Positions 1 to 6,448 of a stretch of 9,694 nucleotides of DNA are shown here, one piece after another (position 1 is the stretch's first letter; each line of letters begins with the position of its first letter). Both the position numbers and the translations under genes were made by a program. The stretch comes from a bacterium. Lineage in GTDB: Bacteria; Patescibacteriota; Saccharimonadia; Saccharimonadales; Saccharimonadaceae. The notes beneath the pieces were generated by a model. It was given only the letters and a program-made list of their open reading frames with translations, did not search any database and was not told where the DNA came from. The stretch lies in contig JAKQOF010000037.1 of NCBI GenBank assembly GCA_029565375.1, positions 1 to 9,694 on the forward strand, in the 5' to 3' direction.

Positions 1-5
1 AGGAG
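1..5 (+). promoter_or_regulatory. Shine-Dalgarno site of infB
   Basis: AGGAG lies at the very edge of the window with 8 bases before the ATG at 14. It supports that ATG as the true start of infB. The upstream promoter or operon partner is outside the window. Confidence 0.8.
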
Positions 6-13
6 CACCCACT

Positions 14-1783
14 ATGGCCGAGAAAGTTATTGTTGTCGCCGACTCGATTACCGTAGGGGAACTCGCTCAAACACTGAATTTACCTGTCACTAACTTGATC
101 GGTGAGCTTTTTAAGAACGGTATTGTTGCGACTATTAATCAACGTATCGACTTTGAAACAGCGACGATTATCGTTGAAGAGTTGGGGCTTGATGTTGAAC
201 TGCAGAAAAAAGAAGCAGCTATACTGAGTGAGCGCAAGGTACACGAGTTGTCGGATAAAGCCGTCTCGCGTCCACCGATTGTTGCAGTGATGGGACATGT
301 CGACCACGGTAAAACGAGTCTACTTGACGCAATCTTAACGCAAAAAGTAGTCGACGGCGAAGCAGGTGGTATTACACAACACATCAGTGCGTACCAGACC
401 GTTCGTAAGGATCGCTCAATTACGCTACTTGATACACCTGGCCATGAGGCTTTTGCGGCACTTCGCCAGCACGGTGCGACGTTAACGGACGTTGTAATCA
501 TCGTCGTCGCAGCAGATGATGGCGTGAAGCCACAAACAATTGAGGCGATTCGTTTCGCGAAGTCTGCTAACGCAAAGATTGTCGTCGCCATTAATAAAAT
601 GGACAAAGAAACAGCAAACGCTCAGCTGGTAAAAACACAACTTGCAACCGAACATGGTCTTAACCCAGAAGAATGGGGCGGTGACACGGTTATGGTTGAG
701 GTGAGCGCCAAGACAGGCGCAGGGATCGACAAGCTTCTTGATATGGTGCTTTTGGTTGCTGACTTAGAGGATTTGAAGGCTGATATCGATACACCTGCAG
801 AGGGGCTTGTCATCGAGTCACACATGGAAGTCGGTCGTGGTTCAGTTGTTGGACTGCTTGTCGAGCAAGGTATGTTGCGCCCAGGGCACTTCCTGGTTGC
901 AGGCACGGCATATGGAAAAGTCCGTACATTACTTGATTTTACGGGTAAGACACTAAAGGAGGCTGGTCCATCAACACCAGTCACGATTACGGGACTCAAA
1001 GAACTTCCACAGTTTGGCGATACCTTTACAATTGTAAAAAGCGAAAAAGATGCGCGTAATGCAGTCGCGATTGCTCGCATCGAGAACGAGAAGAATGCTG
1101 CGAGTACAAATGTAACTGGTGCAGACCTTTTGAAAAAGATGAATCAACAGCACGAATCTCAAGACCTGAACGTCATCGTAAAAGCCGACGTTCAAGGCTC
1201 ACTCACCTCAGTTGTTGACAGCCTTCGATTGATCGAAACAGGTGGTGAAATTACCCTGCGTGTGATTGGAAGCGGCGTTGGTAATATATCTGAAAATGAC
1301 ATTCGTCTTGCATCAAGTTCACAAACAATCGTCTATGGCTTCAACGTATCACTGCCACCAGCAGTAAAACAATTGGCAGCGCGAGACAAAGTGCAGGTAC
1401 GTTTGTACAAAGTCATTTATGAATTGCTTGACGACGCGCGAGCCTCAATGGAAGCGATGCTCGCACCAGAAGTCGTAGAGACTGAGATTGGTAAACTGAC
1501 TATTAAGGGAGTGTTCCGTACACTAAAGGATGTGGTAATCGCCGGTGGTGAAGTAACAAACGGTAAGGTCATGACAGGGCTACTTGCCCGCGTGATCCAC
1601 GACGGTGAAACTATTGCTGAAACGGAAGTGACAAGTGTTCAACGCCAACAACAAGAAGCTAAAGAAGTATTTGAAGGCGAGATGTGTGGTCTGAGCTTGA
1701 AAACATCGAAGAAAATCGTTGTTGAAGAAGGTGATAAGCTAGAGTTCTTTACCCGCGAGCTCGTCAAGCGAACACTGAAGTAG
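14..1783 (+). CDS. infB: Translation initiation factor IF-2
   Basis: IF-2 is the GTPase that brings formyl-Met-tRNA to the 30S P site and promotes 50S joining. All G-domain motifs are visible: G1 GHVDHGKT (residues 94-101), G2 GGITQH (118-123), G3 DTPGH (140-144), G4 NKMD (194-197) and G5 SAK (231-233). Residues 1 to about 60 match the small IF2_N domain (ITVGELAQTLNLPV...), joined by a short linker to the G domain. Beta-barrel domain II, domain III and the fMet-tRNA-binding C2 domain follow; the C-terminus has the family-typical segment around EGEMCGLSL. At 589 aa it is far shorter than E. coli IF-2 (about 890 aa) because the long disordered N-terminal region is missing, as expected for a reduced CPR genome. 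The start is supported by AGGAG at 1-5. The next gene has its own promoter; I see no intrinsic terminator directly after infB. Confidence 0.98.
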   Translation: MAEKVIVVADSITVGELAQTLNLPVTNLIGELFKNGIVATINQRIDFETATIIVEELGLDVELQKKEAAILSERKVHELSDKAVSRPPIVAVMGHVDHGKTSLLDAILTQKVVDGEAGGITQHISAYQTVRKDRSITLLDTPGHEAFAALRQHGATLTDVVIIVVAADDGVKPQTIEAIRFAKSANAKIVVAINKMDKETANAQLVKTQLATEHGLNPEEWGGDTVMVEVSAKTGAGIDKLLDMVLLVADLEDLKADIDTPAEGLVIESHMEVGRGSVVGLLVEQGMLRPGHFLVAGTAYGKVRTLLDFTGKTLKEAGPSTPVTITGLKELPQFGDTFTIVKSEKDARNAVAIARIENEKNAASTNVTGADLLKKMNQQHESQDLNVIVKADVQGSLTSVVDSLRLIETGGEITLRVIGSGVGNISENDIRLASSSQTIVYGFNVSLPPAVKQLAARDKVQVRLYKVIYELLDDARASMEAMLAPEVVETEIGKLTIKGVFRTLKDVVIAGGEVTNGKVMTGLLARVIHDGETIAETEVTSVQRQQQEAKEVFEGEMCGLSLKTSKKIVVEEGDKLEFFTRELVKRTLK

Positions 1784-1801
1784 TATTCATACCCAACTGG
1801 G

Positions 1802-1810
1802 TGGTATAAT
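1802..1810 (+). promoter_or_regulatory. Extended -10 promoter of the DUF5663-like gene
   Basis: TGGTATAAT is a perfect extended -10 (TGn followed by consensus TATAAT at 1805-1810). No recognisable -35 lies 17 bases upstream, which is typical of extended -10 promoters. Transcription is predicted to start near A1817, giving a leader of about 29 bases that contains the Shine-Dalgarno site at 1835-1840. Confidence 0.75.
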
Positions 1811-1834
1811 ATGTACAACAACAAGGTGGTAACC

Positions 1835-1840
1835 AAGGAG
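1835..1840 (+). promoter_or_regulatory. Shine-Dalgarno site of the DUF5663-like gene
   Basis: AAGGAG sits 5 bases before the ATG at 1846 and fixes that start. It shows this organism does use Shine-Dalgarno initiation, in contrast with the genes here that appear leaderless. Confidence 0.8.
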
Positions 1841-1845
1841 CATAT

Positions 1846-2280
1846 ATGTTTCAACTCGATGATAAATTTCTTGAAGAAGTAGGTCTGCAAGATCTTCCGG
1901 AAGAGCAAAAGAAGGCTTTTTTACAACACATTTATGACGAACTAGAGCTACGCGTTGGTACTCGACTGTCTGACGGTATGAGCGATGCGCAACTGGAAGA
2001 GTTCGAATCGATCATTGATCGTAAAGAGGACGTGATTGTCGCATGGTTGGCTAAACATGTGCCAGATTATCACAACGATCAAGCATTTGGACGCATTCAA
2101 CAAGCAACCAAGTTAGATGTTAATGATCCTGGGCTACGGGCTGAATACACAGCAACGAAGTGGCTTGAAGTAAATCGTCCAGATTATCGTGATGTCGTTG
2201 CAGCTGTGCTTGCAGAACTGAAAAAAGAGATTGGTGCAAGCAAAGACGTGATTCTAGGCACAAATCAGTCGGCTGCGTAA
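1846..2280 (+). CDS. Small DUF5663-like protein of unknown function
   Basis: 144-aa soluble, acidic, mostly helical protein with no signal peptide, membrane segment or catalytic motif that I can see. Residues 8-58 (from FLEEVGLQDLPEEQKKAFL through LEEFESIID) resemble the DUF5663 family found in many CPR genomes: a short LP-E-E-K helix followed by a long helix ending in an acidic segment. This family call is from memory of the pattern and was not searched. Two copies of W-L-x4-P-D-Y occur at residues 67-75 (WLAKHVPDY) and 106-114 (WLEVNRPDY), suggesting an internal repeat. The gene has its own extended -10 promoter and a good Shine-Dalgarno site, so it is transcribed independently of infB. It ends one base before the stop of convergent fmt, and its terminator lies inside fmt. 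Its role is unknown. Confidence 0.85.
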   Translation: MFQLDDKFLEEVGLQDLPEEQKKAFLQHIYDELELRVGTRLSDGMSDAQLEEFESIIDRKEDVIVAWLAKHVPDYHNDQAFGRIQQATKLDVNDPGLRAEYTATKWLEVNRPDYRDVVAAVLAELKKEIGASKDVILGTNQSAA

Positions 2281-2281
2281 C

Positions 2282-3205
2282 TTAAACCCCTAGTTTATCC
2301 TTGTATCCACGGAGAAATGCCGATACCGGCATTTCTTTTTTGCCAATAGGTTTTAAACTATCAATACATAGGTAGCCGTCGCTCGTTGTGACCATAAGAA
2401 TATCTGAATCATCAATAATTTTGATGTCACCAGGTTGACCGACATCAGATGGTATAGTGTGCGCTTTTGTGATAATCACATCTATCGTACTGAGCGTCGT
2501 ACGACTTTGCGGCCAACCAATAAATGCTCGTATTTCTCGTTCAATAACATCAGCCGGTTTGCGCCAGTCAATTGTGCCATCTTGTTTTGTAAGCTTGCGT
2601 GAGTATGTCGCACGGTCAGGGTGTGGCTGCTTATGGGGCTGTACATTACCAGCTACATATTTGGAGATGTATTCAGCCAATAGAGTGTTACTCAATTCAA
2701 TTAGCTGATCGGTTAGCATGGGTGTTGTTGTGTCGTTAAAAATAGGGAGGCTCCGTTGGACAAGAAGTTTTCCTGTATCAAGACTTGGTTCGATGAGCAT
2801 TAGACTTACGCCCGTTTTCTTTTGACCGCTCAAGACACTAAATGTAATGGGGTCTGCACCACGCCACTCTGGCAACAAGCTGAAGTGACTGTTGATAATG
2901 CCAAGAGGAAAGCGTGCGATGCTTGGGGCTGAGATGAGCACGCCGTAGTCAATGACGACACCTAGCGGGCTGTTGAACGAATGGTCTTTGAGCACGTTAT
3001 CAAGCTCGGTCTGGGTACTTGCGAATACTATCGGAAGAGAAAGCGCGCTTGCTAGGGTTTCGACGGGAGCATTTTCTTTGTGGTGCGCGGGTACGGCTTT
3101 TGTAACGACTAATTCAATAGAAAAAGTTTTTGCCAAGAAGGCGAGTGAAGCCGCGGCAACTGGTCCGCTACCAAAGAATACGATTGTTTTTGATATGTTT
3201 GTCAT
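2282..3205 (-). CDS. fmt: Methionyl-tRNA formyltransferase
   Basis: Transfers a formyl group from 10-formyl-tetrahydrofolate to Met-tRNA(fMet) in the cytoplasm, making the initiator used by IF-2. The 307-aa product has the catalytic triad: N105 and H107 in NSHFSLLPEWRGADPI, and D143 in SLDTGKLL (E. coli N106, H108, D144). The N-terminal Rossmann strand is TIVFFGSGP, and the C-terminal tRNA-binding OB domain ends with GKKEMPVSAFLRG. I chose the ATG at 3205 because homology begins at MTNISKTIVFFGSG; the upstream in-frame sequence to 3370 is the antisense-free overlap with def in another frame and does not resemble Fmt. The start lies inside def, overlapping it by 38 bases, with no good Shine-Dalgarno site, so translation is probably coupled to def. 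It is the last gene of priA-def-fmt. Convergent with the DUF5663-like gene, 1 base apart. Confidence 0.95.
   Translation of the reverse strand: MTNISKTIVFFGSGPVAAASLAFLAKTFSIELVVTKAVPAHHKENAPVETLASALSLPIVFASTQTELDNVLKDHSFNSPLGVVIDYGVLISAPSIARFPLGIINSHFSLLPEWRGADPITFSVLSGQKKTGVSLMLIEPSLDTGKLLVQRSLPIFNDTTTPMLTDQLIELSNTLLAEYISKYVAGNVQPHKQPHPDRATYSRKLTKQDGTIDWRKPADVIEREIRAFIGWPQSRTTLSTIDVIITKAHTIPSDVGQPGDIKIIDDSDILMVTTSDGYLCIDSLKPIGKKEMPVSAFLRGYKDKLGV
2313..2341 (+). terminator. Rho-independent terminator for the plus-strand transcript, inside fmt
   Basis: A perfect 10-bp stem (AGAAATGCCG at 2313-2322 with CGGCATTTCT at 2327-2336) closes a 4-base loop (ATAC) and runs into a T tract at 2336-2341. 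Polarity is correct only for plus-strand transcription, so it ends the transcript from the DUF5663-like gene about 35 bases past its stop. The same bases encode roughly residues 289-298 of Fmt on the minus strand, in the conserved GKK-x-M...FLRG segment. The minus-strand copy of the hairpin has no T tract on its 3' side. Confidence 0.85.
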
Positions 3206-3740
3206 AATCAAGTGGTTGCAACTCGCCCTTCTCGTCGAGGTTATAAAACGCATCAGGCTGGTCGTGAATATGGTCGATAAAGACAATGCCATTTGTATGA
3301 TCGACTTCGTGTTGAATGACGCGTGCCAAGAAGCCTTCGGCTTTAAAGCGAACTTCGTTACCGTTTTCATCGAGGGCTTTTACGCGAATTTTTGTGTGAC
3401 GAGGTACTTTGCCATAGATATCACTGACGCTCAGGCAGCCTTCATAGTCACTCACAATGTCGCCTTCATACTTAATGATTTGTGGGTTAATAAGCGCCGT
3501 AAAGTCTCGTGAACCCTTATCATCAAAATCGCTTCGTACTATCACTACACGGTCAAGTCGGTCGATCTGCACTGCAGCGAGGGCGGCACTAATCTCGTGC
3601 GGACGACTATCTTCCCAGTCAAGCGCCGCAGCGACCATATCGGAAATAAGTCGTTCAGTCTGCTGATCAGCGATGTGAATTTTTGCCGACTTTTCACGAA
3701 GGTGAGGTGATGGCAGAGTGATGATATCTTCTTTTTTCAT
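3168..3740 (-). CDS. def: Peptide deformylase
   Basis: Metal-dependent hydrolase that removes the formyl group from nascent protein N-termini, reversing the mark added by Fmt. The 190-aa product has motif II EGCLS (residues 100-104, metal ligand C102) and motif III HEVDH (144-148, ligands H144 and H148, catalytic E145). Motif I, normally G-x-G-x-A-A-x-Q, reads S-A-A-L-A-A-V-Q (residues 51-58): both glycines are replaced but the oxyanion-hole glutamine (Q58) remains. Activity is therefore likely. The C-terminal tail after residue 155 is longer than the minimal core. The gene lies 23 bases after priA and overlaps fmt by 38 bases. A perfect TGGTATAAT directly upstream of the ATG suggests its own leaderless transcript in addition to read-through from priA. 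Confidence 0.94.
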   Translation of the reverse strand: MKKEDIITLPSPHLREKSAKIHIADQQTERLISDMVAAALDWEDSRPHEISAALAAVQIDRLDRVVIVRSDFDDKGSRDFTALINPQIIKYEGDIVSDYEGCLSVSDIYGKVPRHTKIRVKALDENGNEVRFKAEGFLARVIQHEVDHTNGIVFIDHIHDQPDAFYNLDEKGELQPLDYDKHIKNNRILW

Positions 3741-3747
3741 TGTTCGT

Positions 3748-3756
3748 ATTATACCA
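3748..3756 (-). promoter_or_regulatory. Extended -10 promoter of def, predicted leaderless
   Basis: On the minus strand, TGGTATAAT (hexamer at 3753-3748) ends 7 bases before the def ATG at 3740. With usual spacing, transcription would start at A3741 or at the A of the ATG, leaving a leader of 0-1 base. No Shine-Dalgarno sequence is possible in so short a leader. No -35 match is seen. The element lies in the 23-base gap between priA and def. Confidence 0.65.
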
Positions 3757-3763
3757 GGGGTGA

Positions 3764-5704
3764 CTAGAGTAGGCTAGTGGGGTCTAGTTCGGATTGCCAG
3801 TGAGTCGCCGGGACAAAACCCAGAGCTTGAATTAAATGTTCGCGCTTTGGACTTTTGAGGATGAGCTGCCAACGGTATGTATCATGCCGTCGTTCGTAAA
3901 ATGCCGGCGTTGGTCCAAGAATGCTGACATGAGGGTGAACATGTTGTTTGAGCTCACCGGCAAGTTTTTGAGCAGCGCGGATGCTTGCAGCCTCAGTTTT
4001 ATATACACAGGTTAGCTTTAAAAGGTAGGTAAATGGAGGAAAGAGGGCTTTCTGGCGCTCTGTAAGCGTTGCCGTATAGAACGAGTCATAATCTTGTGAT
4101 AAACCATACGTGACGCTAGGATGTGCAGGCTGATAGCTCTGTACAATCACGGTTGTTGCATGTTCATTACGCCCTACGCGCCCAACAACTTGAGCTAATA
4201 GCTGAAACGTACGCTCGCTCGCGCTAAAATCCGGTAATGCGAGTCCACTATCAGCTTGAATAACGCCCACGAGTCGTAGATGTGGTAAATCAAGTCCTTT
4301 TGCAACAACTTGTGTGCCGATAGCAATGTCAATTTTGCCACTGTACAGCTCATCATAACGAGCGTTTACTGTTTGTTTGTTGTCATTGTCGGCATCAAAA
4401 CGGGCGATTATTGCTTTGGGATATAACTTACGCAGTTCGCTTTCGATGAGTTTTGTGCCAAAACCTTTATGAATAATATTAACGTGTGAGCAAACAGGAC
4501 ACATTGTCGGGACTTTTTCTTGATGATCGCAGATATGACAGCGGAGAATATGCTGGTCGCTGTGAAGCGTCAAAGGAACAAAACAGCGTGGACATTCTGC
4601 CGTCCAACCACAATTTTCGCATAAGGTTGATGATGCGCTACCTCTTCTATTATGAAAGAGAAGAACTTGCTTGCCGTCTGCGAGGGTCTGGTCGATAGCC
4701 GAAAGAAGCTGCTTTGATAAAAAACGCTGTCCGCTTAGGTGGGCGCGTTTGGTCATATCAACGAGTGATATGGTTGGTGCCGCTCTGTTTTTTCGAGCGG
4801 ACTTTGTGAGTGTCAGAATAGGGCGACCAGATTGTTCAGCTAGGTAACGGTCGGTAATATTTGGTGTCGCGCTCCCAAAGATAACGTGTGCGTCATGAAA
4901 GCGTCCGAGCATAGTGGCGGCACGTAATGCCGAGTAGCGGGGTGCTTGTTCTTGTTTGTAACTTGGTTCATGTGCCTCATCGACGACGATCACACCAACA
5001 TCAGCAAGAGGAGTGAATAGTGCCGAGCGCGCCCCAATCACTACGCGAGGTTTCGTTGACGTGAGTGCATCTTGCCAGGCAATATGACGTTGTGCTTCAC
5101 TCATTGTCGAGTGAACAATAATAATGTCTTCAAAATGATGCGCAAAGTCAGCCACAATTTGTGATGTGAGTGCGATCTCTGGTACAAGAACAATTGCTGA
5201 TGTGCCTCTGTTCAGGGCACGTTTGACGAGCTCTATGTATACCTCAGTTTTGCCAGAACCTGTGATGCCTTGGAGGAGAAAGGTGCCGGGGGCAGATGCC
5301 TCAACAGATTCAATCACGCGAGTTTGATCGGGATTGAACACAATAGTTGTTCGTTTTCGAACTGTGAGAGGTGAGTCGGTTGATTTTAGTCGTCGTGTTG
5401 TTTGTAGCCCACGAGGCATAATCGTTTGAAGAACGAGGGCCAGGGGGGTAGCGTAGTATGCCGCTATCCATACAGTAAGATCAATGAGGGCGACGGGGAG
5501 TGGTGTCGATTCAATAACTGAGACGATCGTTTTCGTTACGTATGAAGGCTTGTCTGTCGTGCGCAGGACAACGCCGATAATGTGGCGTTTTCCCACCTCA
5601 ATAAGCACGATTGTGCCGATTGCGAGTATGGTATCTGATGAGTACGTGAATACATCCTGACCAGGTCGTACAATCTGATTTGGCGCAACCTCATAGTAAT
5701 GCAT
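3764..5704 (-). CDS. priA: Primosomal protein N' (PriA replication-restart helicase)
   Basis: 3'-to-5' superfamily 2 helicase that recognises stalled forks and reloads the replicative helicase. With the start at 5704 the protein is 646 aa (E. coli 732 aa). It has an N-terminal 3'-DNA-binding region (YEVAPNQIVRPGQDVFTY), Walker A GITGSGKT (residues 146-153), DEAH (242-245) and GSATP (277-281). Eight zinc-ligand cysteines in four CxxC pairs follow (C362/365, 371/374, 389/392, 402/405), then the motif V/VI region with IGTQVVAKG, LPDF...ERTFQLL and QVVGRVGR. The family usually has QVAGRAGR, so two alanines are valine here. Reading upstream to 5884 would add a glutamine/histidine-rich segment antisense to the divergent gene that does not resemble PriA, so the ATG at 5704 is preferred. 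It also sits 6 bases after a -10 element. First gene of priA-def-fmt. Confidence 0.96.
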   Translation of the reverse strand: MHYYEVAPNQIVRPGQDVFTYSSDTILAIGTIVLIEVGKRHIIGVVLRTTDKPSYVTKTIVSVIESTPLPVALIDLTVWIAAYYATPLALVLQTIMPRGLQTTRRLKSTDSPLTVRKRTTIVFNPDQTRVIESVEASAPGTFLLQGITGSGKTEVYIELVKRALNRGTSAIVLVPEIALTSQIVADFAHHFEDIIIVHSTMSEAQRHIAWQDALTSTKPRVVIGARSALFTPLADVGVIVVDEAHEPSYKQEQAPRYSALRAATMLGRFHDAHVIFGSATPNITDRYLAEQSGRPILTLTKSARKNRAAPTISLVDMTKRAHLSGQRFLSKQLLSAIDQTLADGKQVLLFHNRRGSASSTLCENCGWTAECPRCFVPLTLHSDQHILRCHICDHQEKVPTMCPVCSHVNIIHKGFGTKLIESELRKLYPKAIIARFDADNDNKQTVNARYDELYSGKIDIAIGTQVVAKGLDLPHLRLVGVIQADSGLALPDFSASERTFQLLAQVVGRVGRNEHATTVIVQSYQPAHPSVTYGLSQDYDSFYTATLTERQKALFPPFTYLLKLTCVYKTEAASIRAAQKLAGELKQHVHPHVSILGPTPAFYERRHDTYRWQLILKSPKREHLIQALGFVPATHWQSELDPTSLL

Positions 5705-5710
5705 GTATCT

Positions 5711-5716
5711 AGTATA
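5711..5716 (-). promoter_or_regulatory. -10 element of priA, predicted leaderless
   Basis: On the minus strand TATACT is followed by exactly 6 bases and then the priA ATG (5704), so the usual spacing puts +1 on the A of the start codon. There is no Shine-Dalgarno sequence near the ATG and no clear -35. It stands back to back with the promoter at 5743-5748 in a 50-bp divergent region. Confidence 0.55.
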
Positions 5717-5742
5717 CTGTAGGGTTTGCTGAGGGGTTGCTA

Positions 5743-5748
5743 TATAAT
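5743..5748 (+). promoter_or_regulatory. -10 element of the phosphoribosyltransferase gene, predicted leaderless
   Basis: A consensus TATAAT is followed by 6 bases and then the ATG at 5755, placing +1 on the A of that ATG. No Shine-Dalgarno sequence precedes the start. A shifted hexamer TATATA (5741-5746), preceded by TGC, would give an extended -10 with a start about 2 bases earlier. No clear -35 is present. Confidence 0.6.
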
Positions 5749-5754
5749 AAGCGT

Positions 5755-6411
5755 ATGTATTTTGAGAGCAGAGGTCAGGCTGGGCAACTTCTATCTGTTG
5801 GGCTAGTTGAAAAATATCGATATGAGAACTGTGCTGTTGTTGCGCTGAGTGACGGTGCTGTTTTAGTGGCTGAGCAAATTGCATCGGCGCTTCACTGCAT
5901 TATGATGATGCTTTTGACGGAAGACATTCCTGTCCCGGGTGAATCTGTAAGCTTTGGAGCTGTTTCGCAGGACGGCGATTTTACGTACAACAGTGCATTC
6001 TCGACAGGTGAAATCGAAGAGTATACAAGTGAGTTCCACGGTTATCTGGACGAACAAAAGCGTGAAGCATTTCAGAAAATGAATCGCTTGCTGGGAGACG
6101 GCGGACTTATCGACGTTAACTTGTTACGAGATAGAGTCGTTATTTTGGTATCTGACGGATTAGATGACAGTTCGACGATTGACGTTGTGATTGATTACAT
6201 GAAGCCTATTAGGATACAAAGACTGATTATTGCCACACCAACAGCCAGCATTCAGGTCGTCGATCGTCTGCATGTAGCTGCCGATGAACTGTGTATTCTT
6301 GACGTAAAGCCGAACTTTATGGGCATTGACCACTATTACGACAACAATACTATTCCTTCACACGATGAGACAATCGCAAAAATAAACCAAATTGTGCTGA
6401 ATTGGCGTTGA
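5755..6411 (+). CDS. Degenerate COG1926-type phosphoribosyltransferase
   Basis: 218-aa soluble protein with the full outline of the COG1926 predicted phosphoribosyltransferases. It has an N-terminal FESRGQAGQLL segment (residues 3-13), a core strand CAVVALSDGAVLVA (26-39), FGAVSQDGDF (67-76), the PRPP-loop region VVILVSDGLDDSST (128-141), and a C-terminal ADELCILDVKPNFMGIDHYY (176-195) followed by a D-E-x-I helix. The PRPP loop is usually VDDG[IL]ATGAT; here the first acidic residue is serine and A-T-G-A-T is D-D-S-S-T. The usual glycine-rich PRGG segment is also altered (LSDGAV). It may therefore be a binding or regulatory relative rather than an active enzyme. An in-frame TTG at 5737 lies upstream of the -10 and is rejected; the ATG at 5755 fits the leaderless promoter. 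Substrate unknown. Divergent from priA; 66 bases precede the winged-helix gene, which has its own promoter. Confidence 0.8.
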   Translation: MYFESRGQAGQLLSVGLVEKYRYENCAVVALSDGAVLVAEQIASALHCIMMMLLTEDIPVPGESVSFGAVSQDGDFTYNSAFSTGEIEEYTSEFHGYLDEQKREAFQKMNRLLGDGGLIDVNLLRDRVVILVSDGLDDSSTIDVVIDYMKPIRIQRLIIATPTASIQVVDRLHVAADELCILDVKPNFMGIDHYYDNNTIPSHDETIAKINQIVLNWR

Positions 6412-6425
6412 CCAACGTTGACCAA
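6406..6425 (+). repeat. Tandem 10-bp direct repeat, possible operator
   Basis: CGTTGACCAA occurs twice head to tail (6406-6415 and 6416-6425), covering the last codons of the preceding gene and the -35 region of the winged-helix gene. The 10-base period would place both copies on one face of the helix, as expected for two bound protein units. A role in autoregulation by the downstream winged-helix protein is inference only. Confidence 0.5.
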
Positions 6426-6437
6426 AAAGTGTAGAAT
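6408..6437 (+). promoter_or_regulatory. Promoter of the winged-helix gene and recJ
   Basis: TTGACC (6408-6413) and TAGAAT (6432-6437) are separated by 18 bases. Transcription is predicted to start near 6444, giving a leader of about 33 bases. The -35 falls in the first unit of the tandem repeat. A second TTGACC at 6418-6423 is too close to the -10 to serve. Confidence 0.6.
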
Positions 6438-6448
6438 AAAAAGCAACG

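Noticed and set aside
622..1080. 152-codon minus-strand open frame opposite infB (and a similar one at 139-606)
   Set aside because: Serine/threonine/proline-rich shadow frames antisense to highly conserved IF-2 domains.
1790..1801. Small inverted repeat ACCCA-AC-TGGGT after infB
   Set aside because: Only 5 bp with a 2-base loop and no T tract, so it is not a credible terminator; it sits directly before the next promoter and could at most be an operator, with nothing else to support that.
3206..3370. Longer N-terminus for fmt, starting at an ATG at 3370
   Set aside because: The extra 55 residues come from another frame of def and do not resemble Fmt, whose homology begins at the ATG at 3205.
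2952..3512. 186-codon plus-strand open frame opposite fmt and def
   Set aside because: It lies antisense to two well-supported genes, has no recognisable motif or ribosome-binding site, and is best explained as a shadow frame.
5737..5754. TTG start for the phosphoribosyltransferase gene
   Set aside because: It lies upstream of and across the -10 hexamer and adds only six residues; the ATG at 5755 fits the promoter and the protein family.
5705..5884. Longer N-terminus for priA, starting at 5884
   Set aside because: The added segment is low-complexity Q/H-rich sequence antisense to the start of the divergent gene; PriA homology begins at the ATG at 5704.
6409..6411. UGA read as an amino acid (as in some CPR lineages)
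   Set aside because: The UGA falls exactly where the COG1926-like protein should end, and read-through would add only a short meaningless tail, so it is an ordinary stop.
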